Below, in pieces: positions 49,857 to 49,960 of a stretch of DNA of 49,960 nt (positions are counted from its first letter, which is position 1; the number at the start of each line of letters is the position of its first letter). A model generated the notes under the pieces. That model saw nothing but the letters and a program-made list of their open reading frames with translations. It was not told the DNA's origin and searched no databases. The position numbers and the translations under genes were made by a program. This stretch comes from Alphaproteobacteria bacterium (GTDB lineage Bacteria; Pseudomonadota; Alphaproteobacteria; ATCC43930; CGMCC-115725), in the NCBI GenBank assembly GCA_030041385.1, contig JASHNY010000108.1, positions 1 through 49,960 of the forward strand, in the 5' to 3' direction.

Positions 49857-49960
49857 TTAAGCCGCCACGCCCTTGGTTTCGTACAATGCGTCGAGGGCCG
49901 GACCATAAACCGCGCGGATCGCGTGCCGACGCACCTTCAAGGTCGGGGTCATCTGGCCGT
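49857..49960 (-). CDS. AMP-dependent synthetase/acyl-CoA ligase, C-terminal end (partial)
   Basis: Only the last 33-34 codons are inside the window; the start lies beyond the right edge. The visible end GQMTPTLKVRRHAIRAVYG followed by PALDALYETKGVAA is the characteristic C terminus of long-chain acyl-CoA ligases (FadD15-like), where the T-P-T-L-K-V-R-R block contains the conserved catalytic lysine region. It would activate a carboxylic acid to its CoA thioester. It is in line with the downstream SDR, from which the tandem repeats E and F separate it. Confidence 0.75.
   Translation of the reverse strand, partial: GQMTPTLKVRRHAIRAVYGPALDALYETKGVAA

Overview
The window is a GC-rich chromosomal segment of an alphaproteobacterium (Rhodospirillales-like). 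The evidence is the NadQ-type regulator next to nadA, the alphaproteobacterial order coxB-coxA-ctaB-(small ORF)-coxC-DUF983-SURF1, Bpt, UbiA, RsmE, a GCS2-type glutamate-cysteine ligase and quinone or aromatic metabolism genes. No rRNA, tRNA, CRISPR array or prophage was seen. Genus-level placement is not possible from the sequence alone.

Layout. 1-3.2 kb: partial pcaB-like lyase, bpt, a DUF1330 gene, a membrane protein and a PH-domain protein. 3.2-6.4 kb: NAD synthesis (nadQ regulator, nadA, nadC), with a promoter and two matching operator-like palindromes before nadA. 6.4-8 kb: ArsR-SRPBCC-DUF899 operon with a long palindrome at its start. 8.1-11.1 kb: two tandem amidases and a NIPSNAP protein. 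11.2-14 kb: OmpA-type porin, TetR regulator, SDR. 14.1-19.4 kb: a minus-strand aromatic catabolic cluster (two AAHS-type MFS transporters, an LLM flavin oxidoreductase, protocatechuate 3,4-dioxygenase pcaH/pcaG). 19.6-23.8 kb: D-threonine-aldolase-like PLP enzyme, PadR, cupin plus TAXI-type binding protein, degenerate S1/P1-like nuclease. 24-30 kb: a plus-strand operon-like run (alcohol dehydrogenase, cupin, CoA-transferase A and B, alcohol dehydrogenase, formamidase) whose first four gaps each hold a repeat element. 30-36.6 kb: MFS, GNAT, LysR, methyltransferase, ubiA, rsmE, gshA. 36.6-40.3 kb: secreted glycoside-hydrolase-like protein, a composite repeat, tldD. 40.7-46.4 kb: aa3-type cytochrome oxidase operon without ctaG. 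46.5-48.8 kb: egtB-egtD (ergothioneine). The end holds an SDR, two tandem palindromic repeats and the end of an acyl-CoA ligase.

The most unusual structure is at 26443-26889. A GxxExxY-family (PD-(D/E)XK nuclease-like) gene is bounded exactly, start codon to stop codon, by 38-bp inverted repeats, each built from four 9-bp ACGCNAAGG-like units with the same internal AT spacer. It sits between the two subunit genes of a CoA-transferase and its reading frame is broken inside the predicted catalytic core. A second family, palindromic GTCATTGCGAG...CTCGCAATGAC repeats of 65-90 bp, occurs six times. Other points are the paired NadQ-like operators with an attenuator-like hairpin before nadA, an S1/P1 nuclease that appears to have lost four zinc ligands, the missing ctaG, and a strong tendency to write Val-Leu as GTA-TTG.
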